64,000 nucleotides of DNA, taken from Sphingopyxis sp. USTB-05 (GTDB lineage Bacteria; Pseudomonadota; Alphaproteobacteria; Sphingomonadales; Sphingomonadaceae). This document shows, piece by piece, positions 28,154 through 35,760 of this stretch. The notes beneath the pieces were generated by a model. That model had not been told where the DNA came from, did no database searches, and was given only the letters and a program-made list of their open reading frames with translations. The stretch's first letter is position 1; each line of letters starts with the position of its first letter. The stretch is taken from contig NZ_CP084712.1 in assembly GCF_023822045.1 (NCBI RefSeq), positions 310,001 to 374,000 on the forward strand, written 5' to 3'. Made by a program: the position numbers and the translations under genes.

Positions 28154-28197
28154 CGCGCCCGCACCTCCTCGCCGGAGATACTTGCCCGAATTTTTCC

Positions 28198-28239
28198 GAT
28201 TTCACGCTGTCCGGGGCGCGCCCCGGACAGCGTGAAATC
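28198..28239. repeat. Perfect 42-bp palindrome upstream of istA (element B)
   Basis: A 21-bp arm beginning GATTTCACGCTGTCC is followed immediately by its exact complement, with the centre GGGGCG/CGCCCC between 28218 and 28219. Symmetry ends at both outer bases. It sits 58 nt inside the IS end and exactly 44 nt before the istA start. The intact element A has a palindrome of the same length and offset but unrelated sequence. Confidence 0.95.
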
Positions 28240-28297
28240 AAAAGAAGTGGGGAATATTCAATTGTCACAACTGGGGCAGATTACTCTGTCAGCGACA

Positions 28298-28330
28298 CTT
28301 GAGTCCGAGGCCGCGCATCGTGTCGATCAT
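28298..28330 (-). pseudogene. istB: istB stub of IS21 element C
   Basis: ATG at 28330, 2 nt after the istA-C stop, encodes MIDTMRGLGLK and then enters the terminal TGTCGCTGACAG of element B. The short peptide is the usual beginning of an IstB helper ATPase in this subgroup (inference from position and start). Confidence 0.5.
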
Positions 28331-28331
28331 A

Positions 28332-28426
28332 TCATGCCGCTGCATCATAGCCTCGCAGCAGATCGTAGCGGGCACAGTCGGCGAGCGGAGGATGCTGCAG
28401 CATCCGGTCTTCCGAAGCGACGATGC
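28332..28426 (-). pseudogene. istA: istA of element C, 3' fragment
   Basis: Reading leftward from the target duplication (GATGC, 28422-28426), the frame of istA-C continues as IVASEDRMLQHPPLADCARY and ends with a TGA at 28332-28334. Joining it to the piece right of element A, with one copy of the 5-bp duplication removed, gives an IstA of about 505 residues, the normal size. This confirms that element A inserted into a complete istA. Confidence 0.8.
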
Positions 28427-28489
28427 TGTCAGTGGGCGTGTAATTCTCCGCAAAAGTGAGCTTTGAAAATTCCCTGATTGTTGGTCCTG

Positions 28490-28531
28490 GTTCCCCAAAG
28501 AGCCGGGGTTAACCCCGGCTCTTTGGGGAAC
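28490..28531. repeat. Perfect 42-bp palindrome upstream of istA (element A)
   Basis: A 21-bp arm beginning GTTCCCCAAAGAGCC is followed directly by its complement, with the centre GGGGTT/AACCCC between 28510 and 28511. It is 63 nt from the IS end and exactly 44 nt before the istA ATG. As RNA it would fold into a ~19-bp hairpin. The istA ribosome-binding site (AGGAGG, 28562-28567) lies outside it. Confidence 0.95.
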
Positions 28532-28575
28532 GCAAAAATTGGCGCGAGAAGGTCTCCCGACAGGAGGCGACGCCG

Positions 28576-29832
28576 ATGATCCGACTTGGAGAAGCCATGA
28601 TGATATTGGAGCTGCACCGGCAGGGGCTGTCGATAACTGCGATTGCCCGCCGCACAGGCCGCGATCCCAAGACTGTTCGCAAGTATATCGAGCGCGGTGT
28701 GGAAGCGCTGGCCTACGGCCCGCGGAGAATAGGGCGGCCGTTTAAGATCGCCCCGTACATGGAGTTCCTGCGCGAGCGCGTAAAAGCGTTCCCCGACCTG
28801 ACGGCGTCGCGCCTGACCCGGGAGATCCGGGAAACGGGCTACATGGGCGCCTACACGGCGGTGAAGCGCTATCTGGCGGCGATCCGGCCCGAACATGATG
28901 TCAGACCTTACGAGGTCGGCTTCGAGACCAGGGCCGGCGTCCAAGGCCAGGTCGACTTCGCGCGCTTCGTTGTTGAGTTTACCGACGAGCCTGGCGTGGC
29001 GCGCATCGTCTGGCTGTTCAGCATGGTGCTGGGCTACTCGCGCTTTCTGTTCGCCCGCTATGTGTTGCATCAGGACCTGCAGACGCTGCTGCGCTGCCAT
29101 ATGCAGGCGTTCGAGGCGATGGACGGCGCGCCGATCGAGATCCTCTATGATCGAATGAAGACGGCAGTGACCGGCGAAGATGACCAGGGTCATATCGTTT
29201 ACAACAGCTCGCTGCTGGCGCTGGCGAAGCATTACCGCTTCCAGCCGAGGGCGTGCCGGCCCTATCGCGCCAAGACCAAAGGGAAAGTCGAGCGGCCGCT
29301 CCGTTACATCCGTGAGGACTTCTTCCCGGGGCGATCCTTCCGTACCATGGAGGACCTCAATGCCCAGTTCATCGTCTGGCTCGACACGGTCGCCAATGCA
29401 CGGGTCCATTGCACGACCCAGCGCGTGGTCGCTGAAGCCTTTGCCGAAGAACAGGACGAACTGCAGCGCCTGCCTGAGCACCGCTTCAATGCGGTGTTGA
29501 AGCTTGAGAGGCGGGTCAGCCATGACGGGCTCGTGGCGGTTGGTGGAAACTACTACAGCGTGCCCGACCGGACACGTCGGGTCGTCGAGATCGAGCAGCT
29601 GCCGGACCTGATCCGCATCATCGACCGCGGTATCGTGGTTGCTGAGCATCCCGTACTTGAAGGGCGCCTACAATATCGCATCGACCGGCGCCATCGCACC
29701 GGGCGACCGCAAGCGCGCACGCCCGATCGGCCGACGATGATGATCGGTCGGATCGGCGATCATGTGCCGCTGCGCTCGCTGGCGATTTACGAGGCAATCG
29801 GCGCGAGCCTGGCAATGGAGGGGCGGCCCTGA
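28576..29832 (+). CDS. istA: IS21 transposase IstA (element A)
   Basis: A 418-residue DDE transposase. An N-terminal HTH (LSITAIARRTGRDPKTVRKYIER) recognises the IS ends. The RNase-H-fold catalytic core follows: QGQVDFARFVVEF (first Asp), EILYDRMKTAV (second Asp region) and YRAKTKGKVERPLRYIREDF (catalytic Glu), then a C-terminal beta-barrel part (GGNYYSVPDRTRRVVEI). AGGAGG lies 8 nt before the ATG. The gene is complete and followed by istB after 23 nt. A perfect 42-bp palindrome lies 44 nt upstream and may control its expression. Confidence 0.95.
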   Translation: MIRLGEAMMILELHRQGLSITAIARRTGRDPKTVRKYIERGVEALAYGPRRIGRPFKIAPYMEFLRERVKAFPDLTASRLTREIRETGYMGAYTAVKRYLAAIRPEHDVRPYEVGFETRAGVQGQVDFARFVVEFTDEPGVARIVWLFSMVLGYSRFLFARYVLHQDLQTLLRCHMQAFEAMDGAPIEILYDRMKTAVTGEDDQGHIVYNSSLLALAKHYRFQPRACRPYRAKTKGKVERPLRYIREDFFPGRSFRTMEDLNAQFIVWLDTVANARVHCTTQRVVAEAFAEEQDELQRLPEHRFNAVLKLERRVSHDGLVAVGGNYYSVPDRTRRVVEIEQLPDLIRIIDRGIVVAEHPVLEGRLQYRIDRRHRTGRPQARTPDRPTMMIGRIGDHVPLRSLAIYEAIGASLAMEGRP

Positions 29833-29855
29833 ACGGCGCGGCTCCTTCTGCGCGC

Positions 29856-30686
29856 GTGGACTCGATCCGCCGGAGTCTCGTGAGCCTCAAGATGCCCAGA
29901 GCGCTCGAAATCCTTGATGCGACCTTGCGGCGCATCGAGCAGGGCCAGATCGACGGCATCGAGGCGCTCGACGCATTGCTCGGCGAAGAACTGTCACTGC
30001 GCGAGAACCGGCGGATCAAGGCTGCCCTGCGCATGGCCCGGCTGCCCGTGGTCAAGACCTTGGCCGGCTACGACTTCTCGTTCCAGCCCTCGCTGGACAA
30101 GAATCGCATCCTTGCGCTCGCCGGCCTCGACTTCATCGAACGCGCCGAGGTCGTCCATCTGCTGGGGCCGCCCGGCACCGGAAAGAGCCACATTGCAACC
30201 GCGCTTGCGGTCGAGGCGGTCCGTGCTGGCAAGGCGGTCTATTTTATTCCGCTCGCCGATCTGATCGCCCAGCTTGCCAAGGCCGAGCGCGAAGGCACGC
30301 TCCGAGAAAAGATCCGCTTCCTCACGAGGACATCGCTGCTCGTCGTCGACGAGATCGGATATCTGCCGGTCACGCCGGGAGGCGCCAACCTGTTCTTCCA
30401 GCTCGTCAACGCCCTCTACGAAAAAGGTGCAATGATCCTCACATCCAATCGCGGCTTCGCCGAATGGGGCGAAGTCTTCGGCGATCCCGTCGTCGCTACC
30501 GCGTTGCTTGACAGGCTCCTCCATCATGCCGTCGTCATCCAGATCGAGGGCTCAAGCTACCGCATGCGGGAACACGCCGCGCTCGTGCCCGAAAACCTAC
30601 GCAGCGTCGCCTCGTTCAATCCGCCGGCGCCGAAGCGTCGCGGCCGCCCGCCAATAAAAGGAAATCAAGATCCCGATCACGGCTGA
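29856..30686 (+). CDS. istB: IS21 helper ATPase IstB (element A)
   Basis: A 276-residue AAA+ ATPase that partners IstA in target selection and strand transfer. Walker A is GPPGTGKSH (near residue 105), Walker B LLVVDEIGYLPV, then a sensor region LTSNRGFAEWGEVFGD. The C-terminus is basic (PKRRGRPP). A GTG start at 29856 is used here; an ATG at 29892 would shorten a conserved N-terminal helix. The stop is 75 nt from the right IS end. Confidence 0.93.
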   Translation: MDSIRRSLVSLKMPRALEILDATLRRIEQGQIDGIEALDALLGEELSLRENRRIKAALRMARLPVVKTLAGYDFSFQPSLDKNRILALAGLDFIERAEVVHLLGPPGTGKSHIATALAVEAVRAGKAVYFIPLADLIAQLAKAEREGTLREKIRFLTRTSLLVVDEIGYLPVTPGGANLFFQLVNALYEKGAMILTSNRGFAEWGEVFGDPVVATALLDRLLHHAVVIQIEGSSYRMREHAALVPENLRSVASFNPPAPKRRGRPPIKGNQDPDHG

Positions 30687-30761
30687 TCACCGAAATCCCG
30701 CTACCCCAACATAGGGAATTTTAACCGCCCACATCTGCGGAAACTTCGGTGCCCATTGACA

Positions 30762-32186
30762 GATGCTGCGGGGCGTCGCCGGCTCGCGGCGCCGGTAGAG
30801 GATGTTGAGGATCAACTCGTCGCTAGCCGTTCCGCTCGCCAGCGCTTCGCGCGCGGCGGCCTCTACCGGCTCCAGTCCATCGGTGAGCACCGCCCAGAGG
30901 ACCCGCACGAACCTGCGATCGGCCTCGTCCCCGGTGCCGAGCCTTCGCCGTAATCGATGCAGAGCGGGCGGCAGATCCCAGTCCTGGAACGGTGCGCCGT
31001 TACGCAGCGCACCGGGCTTGTGCGCGAGGACCGGCAGATAATGCCAGGGATCGTATATCGTGCGGTTCCGACCGAAGTGGCGCTTATGCTCCCCGACGAT
31101 CGCATCCCCACAGCGAATGACGATGCGATCGGCGTAGGAGCGCACCTGAACGGTCCGGCGTGCGACCGTCGACATGACCGAGTAGCGGTTGCGATCGAAG
31201 CTGATGAGGCAGGTGCCGGTGACGGCATGCTCGCTCTCATGGAAGCCGTCGAACGGAGTCAGGATCGGCTGCAGGGCCGGTCGCTCCATATCCAGCGCCT
31301 CGGCGAAGCTAATATCCCCGCGTTCGGGATGGGCATGATGCTCGGCCCAGCGCCGGCACTCGGCCTCCAGCCACCCGTTGAGCTCAGCAAAGCTGGCGAA
31401 CCGGAGCCGCGGCTGGAAGAAGCGGCCTCGGATCGTCTGGACCTGCTGCTCGACCTGGCCCTTCTCCCATCCCGCCGCCGGCGAGCAGGCGGTCGGCTCG
31501 AGAATGTAATGATCGGTCATGATCAGGAAGCGGCGGTTAAACATACGTTCCTTGCCGGTGAACACGGCCGTCACCGCCGTCTTCATATTATCGTTGATAC
31601 CGCGTCGCGGCACACCCCCGAAGAACGCGAACACCCGGGCATGGGCATCGAACAGCATCTCCTGGCCCTCGCGCGGATAGGCCCGGACATAGGGTGCGCG
31701 CGAGGCGCAGAGGCGCATATGCGCCACCTTCACCCGCATCGGCTTGCCGGCGATCTCCACATCCTCGTGGCTCCAGTCGAACTGGTAAGCCTCCCCCGGC
31801 TGGAAGGTCATCGGGATGAACGCCGGTGCGCCTTCGCCAGCATCCTTCCGCCGCGCAGCACGCCAGCGCGCCGCATAGCGGCGCACCGCATCATAGGATC
31901 CACCGAACCCCTCGCGCACCAGCAGGTCATGGATACGCGTCATCCGTAGCCGATCGCGGCGACCGCGGCCCTCGTTCTCCTCGAGCAGCGCATCGAGACG
32001 ATCCAGATAAGGACCGATCCGCGGCAGCGGCTGGACTTTGCGCTGATAGTTGAACGCCGCCTCCGGCGACCGGATCGCCTTGGGGACTACCTTCCGCGAC
32101 AATCGAAGGTCGCGCGCGATCGCCTTGATCGCCTTCCCTGCTGCATGCTCACGCCGAATCCGAACCACTGTCTCCATGATCAACAT
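30762..32186 (-). pseudogene. istA: istA of IS21 element C, 5' fragment
   Basis: Starts at 32186 (MLIMETVVRIRREHAAGKA) and encodes 475 residues of a longer IstA type: HTH (KAIARDLRLSRKVVPKAIR), the catalytic segments AYQFDWSHEDVEI, RGINDNMKTAVTAVF and AGWEKGQVEQQVQTIRG, and a C-terminal domain. At EPATPRSI the frame crosses into the right end of element A and ends at 30687 with 22 foreign residues. The true C-terminus lies left of element A (28332-28426). The catalytic residues are all retained, so a truncated protein could still be made. Confidence 0.85.
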
Positions 32187-32237
32187 CCCGTTCTCGCCAA
32201 CTGATCAGAACCAGTCGGCCGACTATAACCCCGGGAT

Positions 32238-32297
32238 GAAGGGGTCCTTTTTGCACGCCGATCACCCCACGAAGGGGGTGCCTATTGCACGCTGATC
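32238..32297. repeat. Subterminal direct repeats at the end of IS21 element C
   Basis: Two imperfect ~26-bp copies (32238-32263 and 32271-32297) share GAAGGGG, TGCACGC and GATC in the same order with the same orientation. Multiple terminal repeats of this type are binding sites for IstA in IS21-family ends. They lie between the IS end near 32301 and istA-C. Confidence 0.7.
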
Positions 32298-32390
32298 CTC
32301 AGTCATCGCCAACAATCGCGCGGCGACCACCTAATTCCGCGGCGCTCTACATCCTAGTCGCAATCTTGGCCGGGGGCGTTGCGATCGACA

Positions 32391-33046
32391 AACCCCGACG
32401 CGCTCGTCGCTTCACCGCTGTCTGTAGCGGCACGGGATTAGCCGCTTGCCGAATGCGGACCGCGAGAAGCCGAAGAAGTTCAAAGAATATGAGATCGGCT
32501 ACTTCCACATCGACATCGCCGAACTGCGCTACGAGGGCGCAAGGGATTCCTGTATGTCGCAGTGGACCGCACCTCGAAGCTGGTGTTCGCCCGTATCTAT
32601 CGACGGGCGACCAAGCTCGCCGAAGCGGCTTTCCTGCGCGTACCTATCAAGACGGTTCCTTATAAGTTCCACACCATCCTGACCGGCAACGGCGTGCAGT
32701 TCGTTCAGCGCGACCAGGGTGGCGCGCTGCGATGGATCGTCATATCTTCGGCCGTGTCCGCGCGCAGAACGGCATCCAACACCGCCTCACCAAGCCCTAT
32801 CACCCACGGACCAACGGCCAGGCCGAACGGTTGGTGCGCAACATCAAGGGCGGCACCGTCAAATTTTTCCATTGCACATCGATCAACGAACTATGCCGCC
32901 ATGTCCTGGTTGGTCGCTTACAACTTCGCCAAGCGGTTGAAGGCGCTGCGGTTCAAGACACCCTATGAGGTCATCTAGGAGCTCTGGAAATCCAAGCCAC
33001 ATTTCTTCAATATGGTGCCACACCGCCACACGCTGGGACTAGACAC
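32391..33046 (+). pseudogene. IS481-family transposase remnant (several frameshifts and stops)
   Basis: Pieces of one protein appear in successive frames: RHGISRLPNADREKPKKFKEYE and YEIGYFHIDIAELRYEGAR (first catalytic Asp region), then DRTSKLVFARIYRRATKLAEA, NGIQHRLTKPYHPRTNGQAE (catalytic Glu region), WLVAYNFAKRLKALRFKTPYE and KPHFFNMVPHRHTLGLDT. At least three frame changes and two stop codons separate them. The order matches an IS481-type DDE transposase, lacking the N-terminal DNA-binding domain. No IS ends could be identified. It is old debris between the IS21 cluster and the catabolic locus. Confidence 0.8.
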
Positions 33047-33455
33047 GTGGAGCAATGGCGACCAACATGCGCGGAATACGGGCGATAATACGCGTCAGCC
33101 ATGGGCTTTCCGGGATCGTCTTGCGTCCATCCAGCTCAATCGCGACGTGGCACCACCCATCAGCACTTCCTGATGTCGACCTGCTGAGCCTCGCTCTTGG
33201 CTTCGCCACCTATCGGAAACATTCCGCCTGCTGAAGCAGAAAAACGATACTATGCCATGTTGGACGACGTCGTCATGGCTGCGTAACCCACACCAAGGGC
33301 ATCCGGAAGTCCGCTGGGCGGTTCCGTCTTACGAATGGGATGACCCATCGTTCGGTGCAGTTCCAAATTGCGCAACTCAGCTCGCGCTGAATTTAGGTAT
33401 ACTGTCATTGAAATGTATGCCCCATAAGCCCATATATCTTGCAAAGGAGTAACCT
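33047..33455. other. Spacer before the GntR locus, with possible promoter
   Basis: No gene is recognised. A weak sigma-70-like arrangement TTGAAA (33408-33413) with CATATA 17 nt later lies just before the strong ribosome-binding site AAAGGAG (33443-33449). A TAGGTATAC half-site-like sequence near 33392-33400 recalls the downstream operator, but is incomplete. Confidence 0.4.
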
Positions 33456-33467
33456 ATGGTATACCAA
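33456..33467. promoter_or_regulatory. Operator ATGGTATACCAA before the GntR gene
   Basis: The palindromic core GGTATACC occupies 33458-33465 and is flanked as ATGGTATACCAA. The same 12-mer occurs at 63625-63636, and an ATGGTATACCG version (complement strand) at 63688-63699, both before a TonB receptor gene. An operator overlapping the start of the regulator's own transcript suggests autoregulation by the GntR protein encoded next (inference). Confidence 0.65.
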
Positions 33468-33581
33468 AAAACTCAGAGTGCGGATTTGAGTCGGACAAAG
33501 AGGACCCCTCCCTGGTGCTTGATTTTGGTGTCTTGCCGCACGACTATCTGGATCGAAGGCGGTCGCAAGGTGCTGCCTTGA
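33456..33581 (+). CDS. Possible 41-codon leader peptide before the GntR gene
   Basis: ATG 33456 follows a near-perfect ribosome-binding site AAAGGAG with 6-nt spacing and opens a frame beginning MVYQKTQSADLS, which ends with TGA at 33579-33581. That stop overlaps the TTG at 33578 proposed as the GntR start (TTGA), the usual geometry for translational coupling. The peptide has no recognisable family, and its start codon lies within the operator. It could be a true leader that sets regulator dosage, or a coincidence if the regulator starts at GTG 33515 in another frame. Confidence 0.35.
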   Translation: MVYQKTQSADLSRTKRTPPWCLILVSCRTTIWIEGGRKVLP

Positions 33582-34270
33582 GCAACGCACAGTCAAGCCG
33601 GGCCGACTCGATTGGGAACTCCGATCTGCCCAAGTCGGTGGACGTCGCCTATCGAATGTTGAGGGAATGGATCTTACAAGGTTCGCTTGTCGCGGGCCAA
33701 GGATTGCCTGAAGCAGAATTGGCGGCGCGCATAGGGGTAAGCCGAACACCCCTCCGGGAAGCAATTGGTCGCCTGAGCGCAGAAGGTCTTGTCGCCAAGG
33801 AACGCTACAGAAAACACGTGGTGGCCGAGTTCAGCGAAGCTGACCGGATCGAAATCATGGAGTTGAAGGCGTTAATTGAGGGTCGTGCTGCGGCCCGTGC
33901 TGCAACGCGGCTTAATAGTTCCGAAATCGCCTCGCTGCGAGAACTTTCTAACCGGATGGAACGCGCCGTACGCGAGCATGGTGACGAGGCAAGGCCGATT
34001 TTCGACGAGTTGAATCGGGAGTTTCATGCGACCATCTGGCGGGCGGCGGACAGCCCGCGGGGCGAGCGCATCCTGGAGACCGCTCTGAACTCGCCCTTCA
34101 ATGTCCTGGGTCGGCTTGATGCGACGCTCTCCCAATCCATGGAGCGGGCCTGCTGGTATCATCACGAGATTGTAAGCGCCTTCGAGGCTCGGGATTCCGA
34201 GCGGGCCCGCGCACAGATGGTGGCGCATGAACTCTCCCTCATTACCACCCATTTTCCGGAGCAGACATGA
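33578..34270 (+). CDS. GntR-family transcriptional regulator (FadR/FCD subfamily)
   Basis: About 230 residues. The N-terminal winged helix (SVDVAYRMLREWILQGSL; LPEAELAARIGVSRTPLREAIGRLSAEG) is classic GntR, followed by an all-helical FCD ligand domain (ELKALIEGRAAARAA; FHATIWRAADSPRGERIL; HHEIVSAFEARDSERARAQMVAHE), with Asp/His residues that usually hold a metal and a small carboxylate. An alternative GTG at 33515 would add 21 residues after an AAGAGGA site. The ATGA overlap with the following SDR shows that regulator and catabolic genes form one transcript. Repression through ATGGTATACCA sites here and before the TonB receptor at 63714 is proposed from shared palindromes. Confidence 0.88.
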   Translation: MSNAQSSRADSIGNSDLPKSVDVAYRMLREWILQGSLVAGQGLPEAELAARIGVSRTPLREAIGRLSAEGLVAKERYRKHVVAEFSEADRIEIMELKALIEGRAAARAATRLNSSEIASLRELSNRMERAVREHGDEARPIFDELNREFHATIWRAADSPRGERILETALNSPFNVLGRLDATLSQSMERACWYHHEIVSAFEARDSERARAQMVAHELSLITTHFPEQT

Positions 34271-35037
34271 CCAGTCGAAAGCTTGAAGGTAAAGTCGCGA
34301 TCCTGACTGGCGGAGCGCGCGGGATCGGTGTGCATTACAGCCGCGCGCTCGCGCAGGAAGGCGCGCGCGTGGCCATTTTCGACCTGGCCGACGGAGAAAA
34401 CCTAGCGGCCGACATCAACTCTGTCGAAGGACGCGACGCCGCTCGTTTTTTTCGAGTGGATGTCAGCGACGAATCTGCTGTCAGGGCCGGGATTGCGAGC
34501 GTTGCAGCATGGGCTGGAGATGTTGGCATCCTTGTCAACAATGCGGCGGTGTTTGCCACCCTTGGCGACGTCAAAGTGACCGAACTCGATGTCGATTTGT
34601 GGGATAAGGTGATGGCCGTCAATGTGCGCGGTCCATTTCTGATGGTGAAGCATGTTGCGCCGATGATGATCGGGAAGGGCGCAGGAAAGATCGTCAACAT
34701 CTCGTCGGGCAGTGCCTATAAGGGCCTGCCCTTCATGTCTCATTATGTCACGTCGAAGGGCGCGATGTTAGGCTTCACTCGTGCTCTTGCCCGCGAGCTT
34801 GGTGCTCACAACCTTAACATCAACTCGCTCGCGCCCGGTCTGATCATGTCGGATTCAATCAGCGCCAACCAGGAACATCTTGATACGAACCGTGATCGCG
34901 TAGTCGCGAGCCGCGCTCTCAAGCGGGATGGCTATCCCGAAGATCTGCTCGGCGGGCTCATCTTCCTCTGCTCGTCGGACAGCGACTTCATGACTGGGCA
35001 GACACTCCTCGTTGATGGCGGCTCGGTGAACATCTGA
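34267..35037 (+). CDS. Short-chain dehydrogenase/reductase
   Basis: A 256-residue classical SDR, overlapping the regulator by 4 nt (ATGA). Motifs: coenzyme loop TGGARGIG, a following acidic residue after strand 2 (IFDLAD) favouring NAD(H), NNAA, the catalytic Ser in NISSGSAYKG and the YVTSK (YxxxK) pair. It oxidises a secondary or primary alcohol on a substrate that cannot be named. Its stop and the next gene's ATG share a base. Two SDRs in tandem at the head of the locus, together with two aldehyde dehydrogenases, suggest stepwise oxidation of a side chain. Confidence 0.9.
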   Translation: MTSRKLEGKVAILTGGARGIGVHYSRALAQEGARVAIFDLADGENLAADINSVEGRDAARFFRVDVSDESAVRAGIASVAAWAGDVGILVNNAAVFATLGDVKVTELDVDLWDKVMAVNVRGPFLMVKHVAPMMIGKGAGKIVNISSGSAYKGLPFMSHYVTSKGAMLGFTRALARELGAHNLNINSLAPGLIMSDSISANQEHLDTNRDRVVASRALKRDGYPEDLLGGLIFLCSSDSDFMTGQTLLVDGGSVNI

Positions 35038-35747
35038 TGGCAAATTTGAACGGCAAGGTTGCGCTAGTCACAGGCGGGGCTGCGGGTATCGGACGAGCAA
35101 TTTCCGACCTGTTTTCTGCGATGGGCGCCAGAGTCGTGACAGCCGATCTGTCGAGCGAGGCCGATATTGCGTGCGACGTTGCCGACGAGATGCAGGTCGA
35201 AGCGATGGTTTCTGGGGTTCTCGGTCGACATGGCCAACTGGATATCGCCGTCAATAACGCCGGCATTCTCGGTCCGCTCGGCAAAATGTTGGCCGATGTC
35301 GAAGCAGCAGAATGGGATCGCGCGATGAACGTGAACCTCAAGGGCGTGTTTCTGTGCATGAAGCACGAATTGCGCGCGATGGCTGTCCAAGGATGCGGAA
35401 CGATCATAAACCTATCTTCGGTCATGGGCTTTCTTGCAGCTCCGCGGAACCCTGCCTATTCGGCCGCAAAGCACGGCGTTCTCGGGCTCACCAAGGCGAC
35501 AGCAGTGCAGTACGCGAGCCAGGGCATTCGTATCAATGCGATCTGCCCGGGATTGGTCGAAACAAACATGGCTGAAACGATCGTCACTGACGATGCCCTG
35601 CCGAATTTTCCGAAGCCGTTCATTCCCATGGGGCGTTCCGCCACCCCTAGGGAGATTGCCGAGGTTGCGCTTTGGCTGGCGTCCGATGCGTCGTCGTACC
35701 TGACCGGCGAGGCAATTGGTGCCGATGGCGGATGGCGCATCTTGTGA
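35037..35747 (+). CDS. Short-chain dehydrogenase/reductase (second, shorter)
   Basis: A 236-residue classical SDR: TGGAAGIGRA loop, TADLSSE after strand 2 with an acidic residue, VNNAGILGP, Ser in NLSSVMGF, and YSAAK. The start overlaps the preceding stop by one base (TGATG). The C-terminus (LTGEAIGADGGWRIL) is normal. It shares only general family similarity with its neighbour, so the two are not a recent duplication. Probable role: another alcohol/keto step in the same pathway, cytoplasmic and NAD-dependent. Confidence 0.9.
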   Translation: MANLNGKVALVTGGAAGIGRAISDLFSAMGARVVTADLSSEADIACDVADEMQVEAMVSGVLGRHGQLDIAVNNAGILGPLGKMLADVEAAEWDRAMNVNLKGVFLCMKHELRAMAVQGCGTIINLSSVMGFLAAPRNPAYSAAKHGVLGLTKATAVQYASQGIRINAICPGLVETNMAETIVTDDALPNFPKPFIPMGRSATPREIAEVALWLASDASSYLTGEAIGADGGWRIL

Positions 35748-35760
35748 GGTTCGCGTGACG

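Larger units (their letters stand above)
27501..28297 (-). mobile_element. IS21-family element B, truncated
   Basis: The left end (reading leftward from 28297) begins TGTCGCTGACAG, followed by ~58 nt, a perfect 42-bp palindrome, 44 nt and then istA. The remainder (end of istA, istB, other end) is missing because the IS110 element begins at about 27500. It lies inside another IS21 element (C), whose istB stub ends exactly at 28298. Layout and IstA sequence show that it belongs to the same subgroup as the intact element A next to it. Confidence 0.75.
28427..30761 (+). mobile_element. IS21-family element A, intact
   Basis: A 2335-bp element with terminal inverted repeats: left TGTCAGTGGGCGTGTAATTC, right (complement) TGTCAATGGGCACCGAAGTT, with further matching TCCGCA and AAAATTCCCT blocks inside. 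It is flanked by a direct 5-bp target duplication GATGC (28422-28426 and 30762-30766). Both genes, istA and istB, are open and complete. It sits inside istA of element C. The duplication shows that the insertion has not been rearranged since. Confidence 0.92.
28298..32301 (-). mobile_element. IS21-family element C (split by element A, truncated by element B)
   Basis: Element C reads leftward. Its outer end is near 32301 (TGAGGATCAGCG on the minus strand), with two ~26-bp imperfect direct repeats just inside, as IS21 ends commonly have. istA-C runs 32186-30762, is interrupted by element A, and finishes at 28426-28332. istB-C starts at 28330 and is cut after ten codons by element B. The other end is lost. 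Order of events: C first, B into istB-C, A into istA-C (A and B order undecided), then IS110 and a deletion. Confidence 0.75.

Noticed and set aside
30957..31949. 330-codon rightward frame in IS21 element C
   Set aside because: Complement of istA-C; no independent features.
33392..33400. TAGGTATAC as an additional GntR operator
   Set aside because: Only half of the palindrome is present and the flanks do not match the other three sites.
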